This document shows positions 29,910 through 40,116 of a DNA stretch of 64,000 nt, piece by piece. Location of the stretch: the NCBI GenBank assembly GCA_945861855.1, contig CAMAWG010000003.1, forward strand, positions 1-64,000. The letters run 5' to 3'. A program made the position numbers and the translations under genes. Below the pieces are notes generated by a model that saw nothing but the letters and a program-made list of their open reading frames with translations, did not search any database and had not been told where the DNA came from. The first letter of the stretch is position 1. The number at the start of each line of letters is the position of its first letter. Source of the stretch: Rhodoplanes serenus (GTDB lineage: Bacteria > Pseudomonadota > Alphaproteobacteria > Rhizobiales > Xanthobacteraceae).

Positions 29910-29940
29910 AGTATATACTCTTCAGTCTATAGTATATACT
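29910..29940. promoter_or_regulatory. duplicated palindrome AGTATATACT upstream of vapB, candidate autoregulatory operator
   Basis: AGTATATACT at 29910-29919 and 29931-29940, 21 bp centre to centre. Confidence 0.7.
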
Positions 29941-29963
29941 ATGAAGGAAGGTAGCACCAGCAC

Positions 29964-31241
29964 TCAATTCTTTTCCCTTTTGACCGCCTGCCAGCCGATG
30001 TCGCGGCGGCAGAAGCCTTCGGGCCATTCGATCCGGTCGACTGCCGCATAGGCTCGCGCCTGAGCCTGGCTCACGGTCTTGCCGCGCGCCGAGACGCCGA
30101 GCACGCGGCCACCGTTGGCGACAATCTTGCCGCCGTCCAATTTGGTGCCGGCGTGGAAAATCTCCACGCCCTCGATCCCGCCCGCGGCCTCCAGCCCCTC
30201 GATCACCGAGCCGCGCTGGTAATCCCCCGGATAGCCCTTGGCTGCCATCACAACCGTCAGCGCCGCGTCCGGATACCAGCGCAGGTCGAAGCTCCTGAGC
30301 TGCCCGTCGCATGACGCGATCAGCGCCGGGACGATATCCGACATCAGGCGCAGCGTCAGCACCTGCGTCTCCGGATCGCCGAAACGCACGTTGTATTCGA
30401 TCAGCTTGGGGCCTTCCTTCGTGATCATCAGGCCCGCGAACAGCACGCCCTTGTAGGGCGAACCCATCGCCTTCATCGCCCGCATGGTCGGAACAACGAT
30501 CTCGTCCATCGTCCGCGCGGTCATCTCCGGCGTCATCACTGGCGCCGGCGAATAGGCGCCCATGCCGCCGGTGTTGGGCCCGGTGTCGCCGTCGCCGACG
30601 CGTTTGTGGTCCTGCGCCGAGGCGAGCGGAATGGCCGTCTCGCCGTCGCACAACGCGAAGAATGACGCCTCCTCGCCGACCAGAAACTCCTCGATCACGA
30701 CCTCGGCGCCGGCCTGGCCCAATCCGCCGCCGAACATCATGTCGATGGCCGCCTCGGCTTCGGCGAGTTCCTCGGGGATGATGACGCCCTTGCCGGCCGC
30801 GAGACCGTCGGCCTTGATGACGATCGGCATGCCCTGCTTGCGGACATAGGCCTTCGCCGGCTCGGTCGACGTGAATCGCTCGTAGGCCGCGGTCGGGATG
30901 CCGTTGGCGCGGCACAGATCCTTGGTGAAGCCCTTCGAGCCCTCCAGCCGCGCGGCCAATCTGCTCGGGCCGAACGCCTTGATGCCTTCGGCAACCAGGT
31001 CGTCGACGATGCCGGCAACCAGCGGCGCCTCCGGCCCGACCACCACCAGATCGATCGCATGCCTCTTGCAACACGCGATCACCGCCGCGTGGTCGGCGAT
31101 GTCGAGCGCCACGCATTCGGCCTCCCGCGCGATACCGGCGTTGCCCGGCGCGCAGATCAACCGGTCGGTCAGCGTGCTGGAGGCGATCTTCCAGGCCAGA
31201 GCGTGCTCGCGGCCACCGGAGCCGAGGAGGAGAATGTTCAT
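29964..31241 (-). CDS. purD: phosphoribosylamine-glycine ligase
   Basis: [37 protein letters not shown]. Confidence 0.96.
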   Translation of the reverse strand: MNILLLGSGGREHALAWKIASSTLTDRLICAPGNAGIAREAECVALDIADHAAVIACCKRHAIDLVVVGPEAPLVAGIVDDLVAEGIKAFGPSRLAARLEGSKGFTKDLCRANGIPTAAYERFTSTEPAKAYVRKQGMPIVIKADGLAAGKGVIIPEELAEAEAAIDMMFGGGLGQAGAEVVIEEFLVGEEASFFALCDGETAIPLASAQDHKRVGDGDTGPNTGGMGAYSPAPVMTPEMTARTMDEIVVPTMRAMKAMGSPYKGVLFAGLMITKEGPKLIEYNVRFGDPETQVLTLRLMSDIVPALIASCDGQLRSFDLRWYPDAALTVVMAAKGYPGDYQRGSVIEGLEAAGGIEGVEIFHAGTKLDGGKIVANGGRVLGVSARGKTVSQAQARAYAAVDRIEWPEGFCRRDIGWQAVKREKN

Positions 31242-31345
31242 GCGGGACAAGGACTAGCACGGCCGCAAGCGCGGACGGAACTTGGCCGTCCACAGCGTCC
31301 ACACCCGCCTCGACGCGGCGGCATGGGCGTGATTTGCTGGATGCC

Positions 31346-31681
31346 ATGAAAATCCTGGTGGCGTTGCTATTGTTTGTTGCAGGCTTGACGGCCCCCGCCG
31401 CCGCCGGCGAGTACACGCTGGAAAACCGGCCGCAGGTCTCTTTCAAGAACGGGCCGGTCCACGTCTCCCCCTATCCGCAAGGCGTCCGCGCCGCCTCGGT
31501 CTGGAATTCCGACGCCTGCTGGCGCGATTGCAAATCGTCCTGCGCCTGGAAAATGGACTATTGCGTCGGCTCCGCCAGTCCGGACGCCTGCCGCCCGCAT
31601 CTCGACGCCTGCGACCGGTCCTGCCAGCGCTCCTGCCGCAGCCCGTGGAGCGGCCCGCTGCTCGGCTTCATCGATTTCTAG
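31346..31681 (+). CDS. small secreted cysteine-rich protein (8 Cys)
   Basis: signal peptide MKILVALLLFVAGLTAPAAA then CX3CX3CX6CX8CX6CX3CX3C. Confidence 0.75.
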   Translation: MKILVALLLFVAGLTAPAAAGEYTLENRPQVSFKNGPVHVSPYPQGVRAASVWNSDACWRDCKSSCAWKMDYCVGSASPDACRPHLDACDRSCQRSCRSPWSGPLLGFIDF

Positions 31682-31734
31682 GCTTTCGTCATTCCGGGAC
31701 GGCCCCGCGTGTCATGGGTTAGTCTCACGCTCAG

Positions 31735-32928
31735 ATGTTTGAAAAGTTCACCGCCCGTTTCCGCTCAAGCGACACCAACCACCGTCTGCTCGTGCCGCTG
31801 CTCATCAGCACCATGCTGGTGCAACTCGTTACAGCGATGGTGCGCGTCACCACCTCCTACCGCGCGGTCGAGCTCGATCTGTCGATCGTCTGGCTCGGCC
31901 TGATCGCCGCAACCTTTGCCATCTGCCCGATCCTGATCGCGGTCCGCGTCGGCCGCCAGATCGACCGCGGCTACGACGCGCAGACGAGCTGGCTCGGCGC
32001 CGTCATCTTCGCTTTCGCCTGCACGGGCTTCACGTTCGCCTCGTCGCCGGTGGCGCTGCTGGTTGCATCCACCGTCATGGGCACCGGCCACATCATGCTG
32101 ATGGCGAGCCAGCAGATGCTGTGCGTGCGCGCGGCAGGCCCCCGCAGCCTGGAATCGGTGTTCGGCAACTACATGGTGGCCGGCGCCATCGGCCAAGGCA
32201 TCGGGCCCTATGTGGTCGGCTGGGTCGGCGGCGCCGCGTCGGTGCCGCCCACGCAGACGCTGTTCGTGATCGCCGCGATCATCTCGGTGCTGTCGTTCGG
32301 AGTCGCGCTGGCGATGCGGCCCGGGCCCGACAAGCCGCTGGCCAAGGGCGCGAGCGAGATCGTCCCGGTCCGGCAGATCGTGCGCATCCCCGGTCTGGTC
32401 GCGGTGGTGCTTGCCGGCGTGATCCTGGTGTCCTCCTCCGACATCATCCTGATCTACATTCCATTGCTCGGCGCCGAGCGCAACATCGACGTCCATGCCG
32501 TAGGCCTCTTGCTGACGGTGCGGGCGGCGTTCTCGATGGTGGCGCGGGTGTTCTACGCCCGCATCGTCGGCATCGTCGGCCGCTGGCCGCTGATGATCGC
32601 CTCAACCTTCGCCTGCGGCCTGAGCTACGCCGCGTTCGCGGCTCCGCTGCCGCTGTGGGCGATGCATGTCTCGATCGCGGTGATGGGCTTCTCGTTCGGG
32701 CTCGCGACCACGCTCAGCATCACCATCGTGGTCGACATGACCACCGCGGGCGCGCGCGGCACCACCAATTCACTCCGCATCATGAGCAATCGCGTCGGCC
32801 AGTTCGTGCTGCCGTTCGGCGCGGGACTGGTGGCGGCAGCGGCCGGACTTGCCGGACTGTTCCTGATCCTTGCGGTGGCCATCGGCGGTTCGGCCGCGGC
32901 GATGGCCTGGAGGCGGCCAGCGGCGTGA
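31735..32928 (+). CDS. MFS transporter
   Basis: multiple TM segments, about 397 aa, MFS-type arrangement. Confidence 0.88.
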   Translation: MFEKFTARFRSSDTNHRLLVPLLISTMLVQLVTAMVRVTTSYRAVELDLSIVWLGLIAATFAICPILIAVRVGRQIDRGYDAQTSWLGAVIFAFACTGFTFASSPVALLVASTVMGTGHIMLMASQQMLCVRAAGPRSLESVFGNYMVAGAIGQGIGPYVVGWVGGAASVPPTQTLFVIAAIISVLSFGVALAMRPGPDKPLAKGASEIVPVRQIVRIPGLVAVVLAGVILVSSSDIILIYIPLLGAERNIDVHAVGLLLTVRAAFSMVARVFYARIVGIVGRWPLMIASTFACGLSYAAFAAPLPLWAMHVSIAVMGFSFGLATTLSITIVVDMTTAGARGTTNSLRIMSNRVGQFVLPFGAGLVAAAAGLAGLFLILAVAIGGSAAAMAWRRPAA

Positions 32929-33048
32929 CAGTCCGCCGCATCGCGATGCGGATATCGGCTTGGTCTCACGGTACTGTGCCTGGAACCGCATTTCCCCCTT
33001 TCAACGTGCTAGCTTGAGCAGGGCGATCATCATGCTCGCCAGGACTGA

Positions 33049-34042
33049 CATGAAGCGGCGCGAATTCATCACGTTCGCCGGCGTTGCGGCGGCAGCGAGT
33101 GCATGGCCGCTCGCGGCGCGAGCGCAGCAACTGACCATGCCGGTGATCGGGTTCCTCAACCCCACATCGCCTGACACAATGACGGACCGTCTGCGTGGAT
33201 TTCGCCAGGGCCTTAAAGACACCGGGCTTGTCGAAGGCGAGAACGTGGCGATCGACTACCGCTGGGCCAACAATCAAATCGACCGGCTGCCGGCGCTGGC
33301 GGCCGAACTGGTTCGCCGGCAGGTGGCCGTGATCGCCACGACCGGAAGCAGCGCTCCGGCGTTGGCGGCCAAGGCGGCAACCACGGCCATCCCTATCGTC
33401 TTCAACGTCTCCGAAGACCCGGTCAGGCTTGGTCTTGTCGCCAGCCTCGCGCGGCCGGGCGGCAATGTGACAGGAGTCAATTTTTTCAGTGGGGAGTTGG
33501 CGGCAAAGCGGTTGGAACTTCTGCGCGAACTGGTGCTTGGAACGGCTCGTGTTGCCGTGCTCGTCAATCCGTCTAATGCCTCCAATACCGAAACCACGTT
33601 GAGAGACATGGAAGTGGCTGGTCGCACCATCGGGTTGCAGATCCAGGTCTTCAACGCCAGCACTAACCGCGAGATCGACGCCGCCTTCGCAACATTTATG
33701 CGCGAGCGGCCTGACGCGCTCTTCGTCGGCATCGATCCCTTCTTAAGCAGCCGGCGTGTCCAAATTGTCCAGCTGGCGGCGCGTCACACGATCCCCGCGA
33801 CATATTCTGGGCGCCACTTTGCCGAAGTCGGCGGGCTGATGAGCTACGGAAGCAACCTTACGGATGCGTATCGTCAGGTGGGCGTCTATACCGGCCGCAT
33901 CCTCAAGGGTGCGAAGCCGGCAGAACTGCCCGTGGTGCAGCCGAGCAAGTTCGAGCTGATCATCAACGCACAGACGGCCAGGATGCTCGGCCTCATTATG
34001 CCGCAGTCGCTGCTCTCGACCGCCGACGAGGTGATCGAATAA
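33049..34042 (+). CDS. ABC transporter substrate-binding protein (DUF534/TrpX-like) with Tat-like signal
   Basis: MKRREFITFAGVAAAASAWPLAARAQQ; GFLNPTSPDTMTDRLRGFRQGLKDTGLVEGENVAIDYRWA. Confidence 0.92.
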
Positions 34043-34228
34043 AGCCTCTGTTTGTTGCGGTGCATGAGTCTGCTTCTGGCACACCGCGGATATCCCAATG
34101 GCACTCATGAATGTCCGTTTGCGGGGGCAACACAGACCTAGAGCAAGCCCCATCCAGAATGCGCAACTTATGAAGTTCGCATCCTGGCCGGCGCAAAATG
34201 CCCCGGAAATCGGCTACTGTCATGAGCC

Positions 34229-35788
34229 ATGAACGAGTCGCAACCCAACGTCGCGGAATTCACCGTCTCGGAACTCTCCGCCGCGCTCAAGCGCACGGTC
34301 GAGGACAATTTCGGCTACGTGCGCGTGCGCGGCGAAATCTCCGGCTACAAGGGCCCGCACGGCTCCGGCCATGTCTATTTCGCGCTCAAGGACCAGGCCG
34401 CCAAGATCGACGGCGTGATCTGGAAGGGCGTGTTCGGCCGGATGCGAATGAAGCCCGAAGAGGGCATGGAAGTCATCGTCACCGGCAAGCTCACGACCTA
34501 TCCCAACCGGTCGAGCTACCAGATCATCGTCGAGACGCTCGAGCCGGCCGGCCTCGGCGCGCTGATGGCGCTGCTCGAAGAACGCAAGCGCAAGCTCGCC
34601 GCCGAAGGCCTGTTCGACGAGGCGCGAAAGCAGCTTCTGCCGTTCCTCCCCGAAGTGATCGGCGTCGTCACCTCGCCGACCGGCGCCGTGATCCGCGACA
34701 TTCTCCACCGCCTCGCCGACCGCTTTCCGCGCCACGTCATCGTCTGGCCGGTCAAGGTGCAGGGCGACGGCTCGGCCGAGCAGGTCGCCGCCGCGATCCG
34801 CGGCTTCAACGCGCTACCGGAGGGCGGCCGCATCCGCCGGCCCGACCTGCTGATCGTCGCGCGCGGCGGCGGCTCGCTGGAGGACCTGTGGTCGTTCAAC
34901 GAGGAGATCGTCGTCCGCGCCGCGGCCGAGAGCATGATCCCGCTCATTTCGGCGGTCGGCCACGAGACCGACGTGACCTTGATCGACTTCGCCTCCGACA
35001 AGCGCGCGCCGACGCCGACCGCCGCCGCCGAGATGGCGGTGCCGGTGCGCGCCGACCTGATCGCCGAGCTGATGAGCAAGGCGCGCCGCGCGCTCGCCTG
35101 CTGGCAGCGCGCCCAGGACCACCGCCGCACCGAATTGCGCGCGGCGGCGCGCGCGCTCCCCAGCGCCGAGGAGCTTTTGGCGATCCCGCGCCAGCGGCTC
35201 GATGCCTGCGCCGAACGGCTGCCGCGGGCGCTGCGCGCCAACGCACAGATTCATCACACGCAATACTCCCGCATCGCCGGGCGGCTTTCGCCGCAGCTTC
35301 TTCGCACCCAGGTCGAGCGCCGCCGCGTGCGGCTCGACGCCTGCACCCATCGGCTCGGCACGGCGCTTAGGACCTACAAGGAAACGCAGAACACCCGCAT
35401 CGTGCGCGCACGAGATCGAACGGCGGCGCTGGGCGAGCGTTCGAAGCGCGCAGCGATTGCAACGATCGCAACACGAATGGCGCGACTCGATCGTTCCTAC
35501 CAATTGCTGCGGGCATTCTCTTATCAGAGCGTGCTCGAACGGGGCTTCGCGCTGGTCCGTGATAGCGGCGGCCATCCGCTGCGCTCCACCACCGCCGTGC
35601 AGCCCGGCATGGCGCTCGATATCGAGTTCGCAGATGGCTGTGTCGGTGCAACCGCCCAGGACATCCGCAGCTCGGGTACGCCGCAACCCGCAGAGCCAAG
35701 TGTCCCCACGTCCTGGAAGCCGCGCAAGTCCAAAGGCGGCTCAGGGAGCGGGTCGGGAACCGGCGGCCAGGGAAGCCTGTTCGGGTGA
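34229..35788 (+). CDS. xseA: exodeoxyribonuclease VII large subunit
   Basis: OB-fold [70 protein letters not shown]. Confidence 0.96.
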   Translation: MNESQPNVAEFTVSELSAALKRTVEDNFGYVRVRGEISGYKGPHGSGHVYFALKDQAAKIDGVIWKGVFGRMRMKPEEGMEVIVTGKLTTYPNRSSYQIIVETLEPAGLGALMALLEERKRKLAAEGLFDEARKQLLPFLPEVIGVVTSPTGAVIRDILHRLADRFPRHVIVWPVKVQGDGSAEQVAAAIRGFNALPEGGRIRRPDLLIVARGGGSLEDLWSFNEEIVVRAAAESMIPLISAVGHETDVTLIDFASDKRAPTPTAAAEMAVPVRADLIAELMSKARRALACWQRAQDHRRTELRAAARALPSAEELLAIPRQRLDACAERLPRALRANAQIHHTQYSRIAGRLSPQLLRTQVERRRVRLDACTHRLGTALRTYKETQNTRIVRARDRTAALGERSKRAAIATIATRMARLDRSYQLLRAFSYQSVLERGFALVRDSGGHPLRSTTAVQPGMALDIEFADGCVGATAQDIRSSGTPQPAEPSVPTSWKPRKSKGGSGSGSGTGGQGSLFG

Positions 35789-37155
35789 ACGCGCAAGCCG
35801 AACACGCCAGGAGCGGCGACCTGTTCGGCCATCCGCGCGGGCTGACCTATCTCTTCACCACCGAGATGTGGGAGCGCTTCTCCTACTACGGCATGAAGGC
35901 GCTGCTCGTGCTGTATATGGTGAAGTACCTGCTGCAGCCCGAGCGCGCGCAGACGATCGTCGGCTTCGCCACGCTCAAGGGCGGACTGGAATTCCTGTTC
36001 GGCCCGCTCGACATCCAGCCGCTGTCTTCGCACATCTACGGACTCTACACCGGACTCGTCTATCTCACGCCGGTACTTGGCGGCTATCTCGCCGACCGCG
36101 TGCTCGGCCAGCGTCGCATGGTGATCGTCGGCGCATCGCTGATGGCGATCGGCCATTTCATGATGGCGTTCGAGACGCTGTTCCTCATGGCGCTGCTCGT
36201 GCTGATCCTCGGCAACGGCGCGTTCAAGCCCAACATCTCCACGCAGGTCGGCTCGCTGTACGCGCCCGGCGATCCGCGCCGCGACCGGGCGTTCTCGATC
36301 TTCTACGTCGGCATCAATCTCGGCGCGTTCCTGGCGCCGCTGGTCTGCGGCACGCTCGGCGAGGAATTGGGCTGGCACTACGGCTTCGGCGCTGCCGGCG
36401 TCGGCATGACGCTCGGCCTTGCGATCTATCTCTATGCGTCGCGGACGCTGCCGCCGGACGAGCGAAGCCGCGCGCTGTCCGAAGGCCCGGCGCAACCCTT
36501 CGGCCGCGACGAGTGGCGGGCGATGGGGGCGCTCGTGCTGCTCGCCCTGCCGGTCACGTTCTTCTGGGCGACCTACGAGCAGCAGGGCAACACCATCGCG
36601 CTTTGGGCCGACGGCTACACCGACCGGAGCATCAACCTGCTGATCTGGTCCGGCCAGATCCCCGTCACCTGGTTCCAGGCGTTCAATCCGTTCATGATCT
36701 TTGCCTTCACACCATTCGTGCTGATGCTGTGGCGCTGGCAGGCGGCGACCGGCCGCGAGCCCTCGACCGTCGCCAAGATGGCCTTCGGCTGCTTCGGCGT
36801 CGCGCTCGCCAACCTGATCATGGTCGCGGCGGCGCTCAACTCCGACGGCGGCAAGGCGAGCTGGCTGTGGCTCACGGCCTATTTCGTCGTCATCACCATC
36901 GGCGAGCTTTATCTGTCGCCCGTCAGCCTCTCGCTGGTGACCAAGGTCGCCCCGGCCCGCGCGGTCTCGATGATGATGGGCGTGTGGCTCGCCACGAGCT
37001 TCACCGGCAACTTCCTCGCCGGCTATCTCGGCAGCTTCTGGTCGGGCATGGCCAAGGGCTCGTTCTTCACGATGATCGCCGTGATCGCGGCGCTGGCCGG
37101 CCTGGTGATCCTGGCCTTCGTGCGGCCGTTGAAGCCGATGCTCCGCGAGTCGTAG
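35785..37155 (+). CDS. peptide MFS transporter (POT/PTR2 family)
   Basis: [37 protein letters not shown]. Confidence 0.93.
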   Translation: MNAQAEHARSGDLFGHPRGLTYLFTTEMWERFSYYGMKALLVLYMVKYLLQPERAQTIVGFATLKGGLEFLFGPLDIQPLSSHIYGLYTGLVYLTPVLGGYLADRVLGQRRMVIVGASLMAIGHFMMAFETLFLMALLVLILGNGAFKPNISTQVGSLYAPGDPRRDRAFSIFYVGINLGAFLAPLVCGTLGEELGWHYGFGAAGVGMTLGLAIYLYASRTLPPDERSRALSEGPAQPFGRDEWRAMGALVLLALPVTFFWATYEQQGNTIALWADGYTDRSINLLIWSGQIPVTWFQAFNPFMIFAFTPFVLMLWRWQAATGREPSTVAKMAFGCFGVALANLIMVAAALNSDGGKASWLWLTAYFVVITIGELYLSPVSLSLVTKVAPARAVSMMMGVWLATSFTGNFLAGYLGSFWSGMAKGSFFTMIAVIAALAGLVILAFVRPLKPMLRES

Positions 37156-37184
37156 TATCTCCCGCACACAAGGGAGGACTGCCC

Positions 37185-37871
37185 GTGAAGATCGTCGACT
37201 TAAGCCGTGAGCTCTACCACCGCACCCCGAGCTATCCGGGCCAGCCTCCCATCATCCACGGCGTCTGGAAGACCCACGAGGAGGCGTTCGCCGACTCCGG
37301 CAATATCCAGGGCAACAGCGTGATGTTCTTCTCGATGCCCGACCACGGCGGCACCCACATGGACGCGCCGCGCCATTTCGGCATCGCCGGCACGCCGATC
37401 AACGAATACCCGCTGGAGAACTGCATCGTGCCGGGCATCTGCATCGATCTGCGCCACATCGCGCCGAAGGCGGAGTTCGGACCGGCGGAGATCGAAGCCG
37501 CGGTCAAGAAGGCCGGCGTCCCGGTGCCGAAAGGCGGCACCGTGCTGCTCTGCACCGGCCATCACGAGCGCACCTTCCCGCGCAAGGAATATTCGACCGA
37601 CAACTCCGGCATCAACGTCGCCGGAACCGAATGGCTGGCCAAGCAGGGCGTGGTGCACTTCGGCATCGACTCGATGCGGCCCGGGCCGGAGGGCACGGTC
37701 AACTCGCTCGTGCACAAGGCCTGCCTGGAGTTCGACATCACCCACATCGAGAGCCTGTGCAACCTCGAAGCGCTGCTCGGCCGGGGCCAGTTCACCTTCA
37801 TCGGCCTGCCGATGAAATGGCGCGGCGGCACCGGCTCGCCGATTCGCGCGGTCGCCGTGTTCGACCTCTAA
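37185..37871 (+). CDS. cyclase family protein (kynurenine formamidase-like)
   Basis: DLSRELYHRTPSYPG; HGGTHMDAPRHF; GTG start at 37185. Confidence 0.9.
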   Translation: MKIVDLSRELYHRTPSYPGQPPIIHGVWKTHEEAFADSGNIQGNSVMFFSMPDHGGTHMDAPRHFGIAGTPINEYPLENCIVPGICIDLRHIAPKAEFGPAEIEAAVKKAGVPVPKGGTVLLCTGHHERTFPRKEYSTDNSGINVAGTEWLAKQGVVHFGIDSMRPGPEGTVNSLVHKACLEFDITHIESLCNLEALLGRGQFTFIGLPMKWRGGTGSPIRAVAVFDL

Positions 37872-38714
37872 CTATCTTTCGAACCACTTCGGCACGCGCT
37901 TGAGCGCATCGGCCCGCGCGCCCGCGTGGGTGCCGCTGTGCACGCGGCCGGTCCCGTCGACCGAGAAGGCGAGACCGGTTCGCACCTGCAGCGGCCGGTT
38001 CGGGTGGTCGAAATCGTGGTGGGCACCGGGATAGACGTGGATCGCCAGCCGGGCGCTGCGGCCCCGCGCGCCCGCCACCATCTGCTGGCAGACCGCGGCC
38101 GAGGCCTGGTCGTCGGCGCGCCCGATCAGGACCAGCGTCGGCACCCGCGCACTCCAGGCGGCATTGCCGAGCCTGCGGCATCCCGGATAGAGCGCGACCG
38201 CGGAGCGGAAATCCGGGCCGTCCTTGGCCAGCGGCTGCGGCCGCGCGCGCACCGCCCACAGCGCGGCGATCGCACCGCTCGACCAACCGAGCAGCGACAC
38301 GCGGTCGGTCGAGATCCAGGATTGCGTCTGCAGCCAGGCGCGTGCGGCATCGGCATCGGCCACCCGCTCGCGGTCGACGCGGATTGAGCGCGCAGCCGCG
38401 CCGCACTGGCTGCCGATCCCGCGCGAGCCGTTGCTGTCGGGCAGCAGTACGGCGTAGCCGCCGCTGGCGAGACGCTGGCCCCAGTCCCGATAGCGCGCGC
38501 CCAACACTCCGGCCGAATTGATCAAGCCAGTGCAGTTGTGCAGGCCGACCACTGCGGGGAACGGACCCTGCCCGTCCGGGCGAAACAGCACCGCCTTGAG
38601 CCGGACGCCATCCTTCTGCGGAATCTCGACGGGTTCTGGACTGGCCGCTGCCAACGCAGGGCTGGCCGGGATCAGCACGGCGACGGCGGTCAGGAGAGCG
38701 AACAGGGCGCGCAT
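37872..38714 (-). CDS. dienelactone hydrolase family protein (exported)
   Basis: signal peptide; LLGWSSGAIAALWA nucleophile elbow; HVYPGAHHDFDHP. Confidence 0.88.
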   Translation of the reverse strand: MRALFALLTAVAVLIPASPALAAASPEPVEIPQKDGVRLKAVLFRPDGQGPFPAVVGLHNCTGLINSAGVLGARYRDWGQRLASGGYAVLLPDSNGSRGIGSQCGAAARSIRVDRERVADADAARAWLQTQSWISTDRVSLLGWSSGAIAALWAVRARPQPLAKDGPDFRSAVALYPGCRRLGNAAWSARVPTLVLIGRADDQASAAVCQQMVAGARGRSARLAIHVYPGAHHDFDHPNRPLQVRTGLAFSVDGTGRVHSGTHAGARADALKRVPKWFER

Positions 38715-38882
38715 GAAATGGAAAAACGGCTCTCGATCGATGCATGGCAGATTAACACGAGTTGCCAAGTGGTGGGCAGTCATGCGATGGCGATGGACGG
38801 GTTTCATGCGGGCGGCAGAGCGACTATCTTATTCGACGAACACCGGGGCCCATTCCGTTATCCGAAGCAACGGAGAATATCT

Positions 38883-39107
38883 TTGCTGAACCGCTACGAT
38901 CGCCCGTCGCCCATGGCGGGAGAAGCCGAGGTCAAGTTTCTCGACGGAGATTTCCGGATCGTGCGGCCGGGCGCCTTCGTCCGTTGCGCCGTGACCGGCG
39001 TGCCGATCCCGCTCGAAGAGCTGAAATACTGGAGCGTGGAATTCCAGGAGCCCTACGCCTCGCCCGAGGCGGTGATGCGTCGGTTGCACCCGCAACAGGT
39101 CAAGTGA
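38883..39107 (+). CDS. DUF2093 domain protein
   Basis: LNRYDRPSPMAGEAEVKFLDGDFRIVRPGAFVRCAVTGVPIPLEELKYWSVEFQEPY; likely TTG start. Confidence 0.8.
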   Translation: MLNRYDRPSPMAGEAEVKFLDGDFRIVRPGAFVRCAVTGVPIPLEELKYWSVEFQEPYASPEAVMRRLHPQQVK

Positions 39108-40116
39108 CGGCGGAAGCCGGGCTCGAAGCCTTCAGGATCAAGTCCCGGAACGCGTCGTCCTCTACGACCGAAAGCGTGACCGGGAGCGCGCGCGAAATCC
39201 CGGCGAGCGCCGCGAGATCATCCTGTCCCGCAAGCCGCGCCAGGTCCTTTTCGGTGGTCACCAGCAACAGGCCCTCGCGTTCGGCGCGGCTCACCAGATT
39301 CAGCGCTTCGCTCCGCCGGAAGCGGTGATGGTCGGGAAACGAAAGCCGCGCGCGGACGTCCATGCCCGCGTCGCGCAGCGTTGCAAAGAACTTTTCCGGA
39401 TCGCCGATTCCGGCAAAGGCCAGCACCGGATGGCCCCTGAGGCCGGCCAGGGCCTTGGCATCCGGTTCCAGCCGCCCATGAAACACCCGCAGCCCCCGAG
39501 CCTGTGCGGCGGCCGACACCGCCTCGCCCGCCACGCCCGGTCCGATCGTGAGCAGCGCATCGGCGCGGCGAAGCTGCGCGTCGAGCGGCGCGCGGAGCGG
39601 CCCCGCCGGAAACACCCTGCCGTTGCCGATGCCGCGGCGGCCATCCACCACCAGAATCGACAAATCCTTTCGCAGGCTCGGGTTTTGAAACCCGTCGTCC
39701 ATGACGATGGAATGGGCGCCCAATGTGCCGGCGGTGACAGCTCCCGCGAAGCGATCCCGTGCCACCACCGTCGGTACGAACCGGGCCAGCAGCAGCGGCT
39801 CGTCACCGACGTCCACCGCACGGTGGACCGCCAGATCGACACGCACCGATCCGGTCTGCGTGCCGCCATAGCCGCGACTCAGAGCATACGGTTCACGGCC
39901 CGCCGCGCCGAGGATCTGCGCCACCGCCAGGACGGTCGGCGTCTTTCCAGCGCCGCCAAGTGTCAGGTTGCCGATGCAAACTACAGGTTCTGGCCCGATC
40001 TGGCCCGGCCGCGCCATGCGCCACGCCGCCACGGCTCCATAAACGGTCGCCAGCGGCGACAGCAGCCCGGCCGCGAGCCCGGCCGGGCGCCACCAGAATG
40101 CCGGATCGCGCATCAC
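39100..40116 (-). CDS. lpxK: tetraacyldisaccharide 4'-kinase
   Basis: NLTLGGAGKTPTVLAVAQIL Walker A; MDDGFQNPSLRKDLSILVVD. Confidence 0.95.
   Translation of the reverse strand: MMRDPAFWWRPAGLAAGLLSPLATVYGAVAAWRMARPGQIGPEPVVCIGNLTLGGAGKTPTVLAVAQILGAAGREPYALSRGYGGTQTGSVRVDLAVHRAVDVGDEPLLLARFVPTVVARDRFAGAVTAGTLGAHSIVMDDGFQNPSLRKDLSILVVDGRRGIGNGRVFPAGPLRAPLDAQLRRADALLTIGPGVAGEAVSAAAQARGLRVFHGRLEPDAKALAGLRGHPVLAFAGIGDPEKFFATLRDAGMDVRARLSFPDHHRFRRSEALNLVSRAEREGLLLVTTEKDLARLAGQDDLAALAGISRALPVTLSVVEDDAFRDLILKASSPASAVT

Noticed and set aside
35524-37167. 547-aa minus-strand ORF opposite xseA end and the POT transporter
   Set aside because: Shadow ORF; plus-strand genes have strong motifs.
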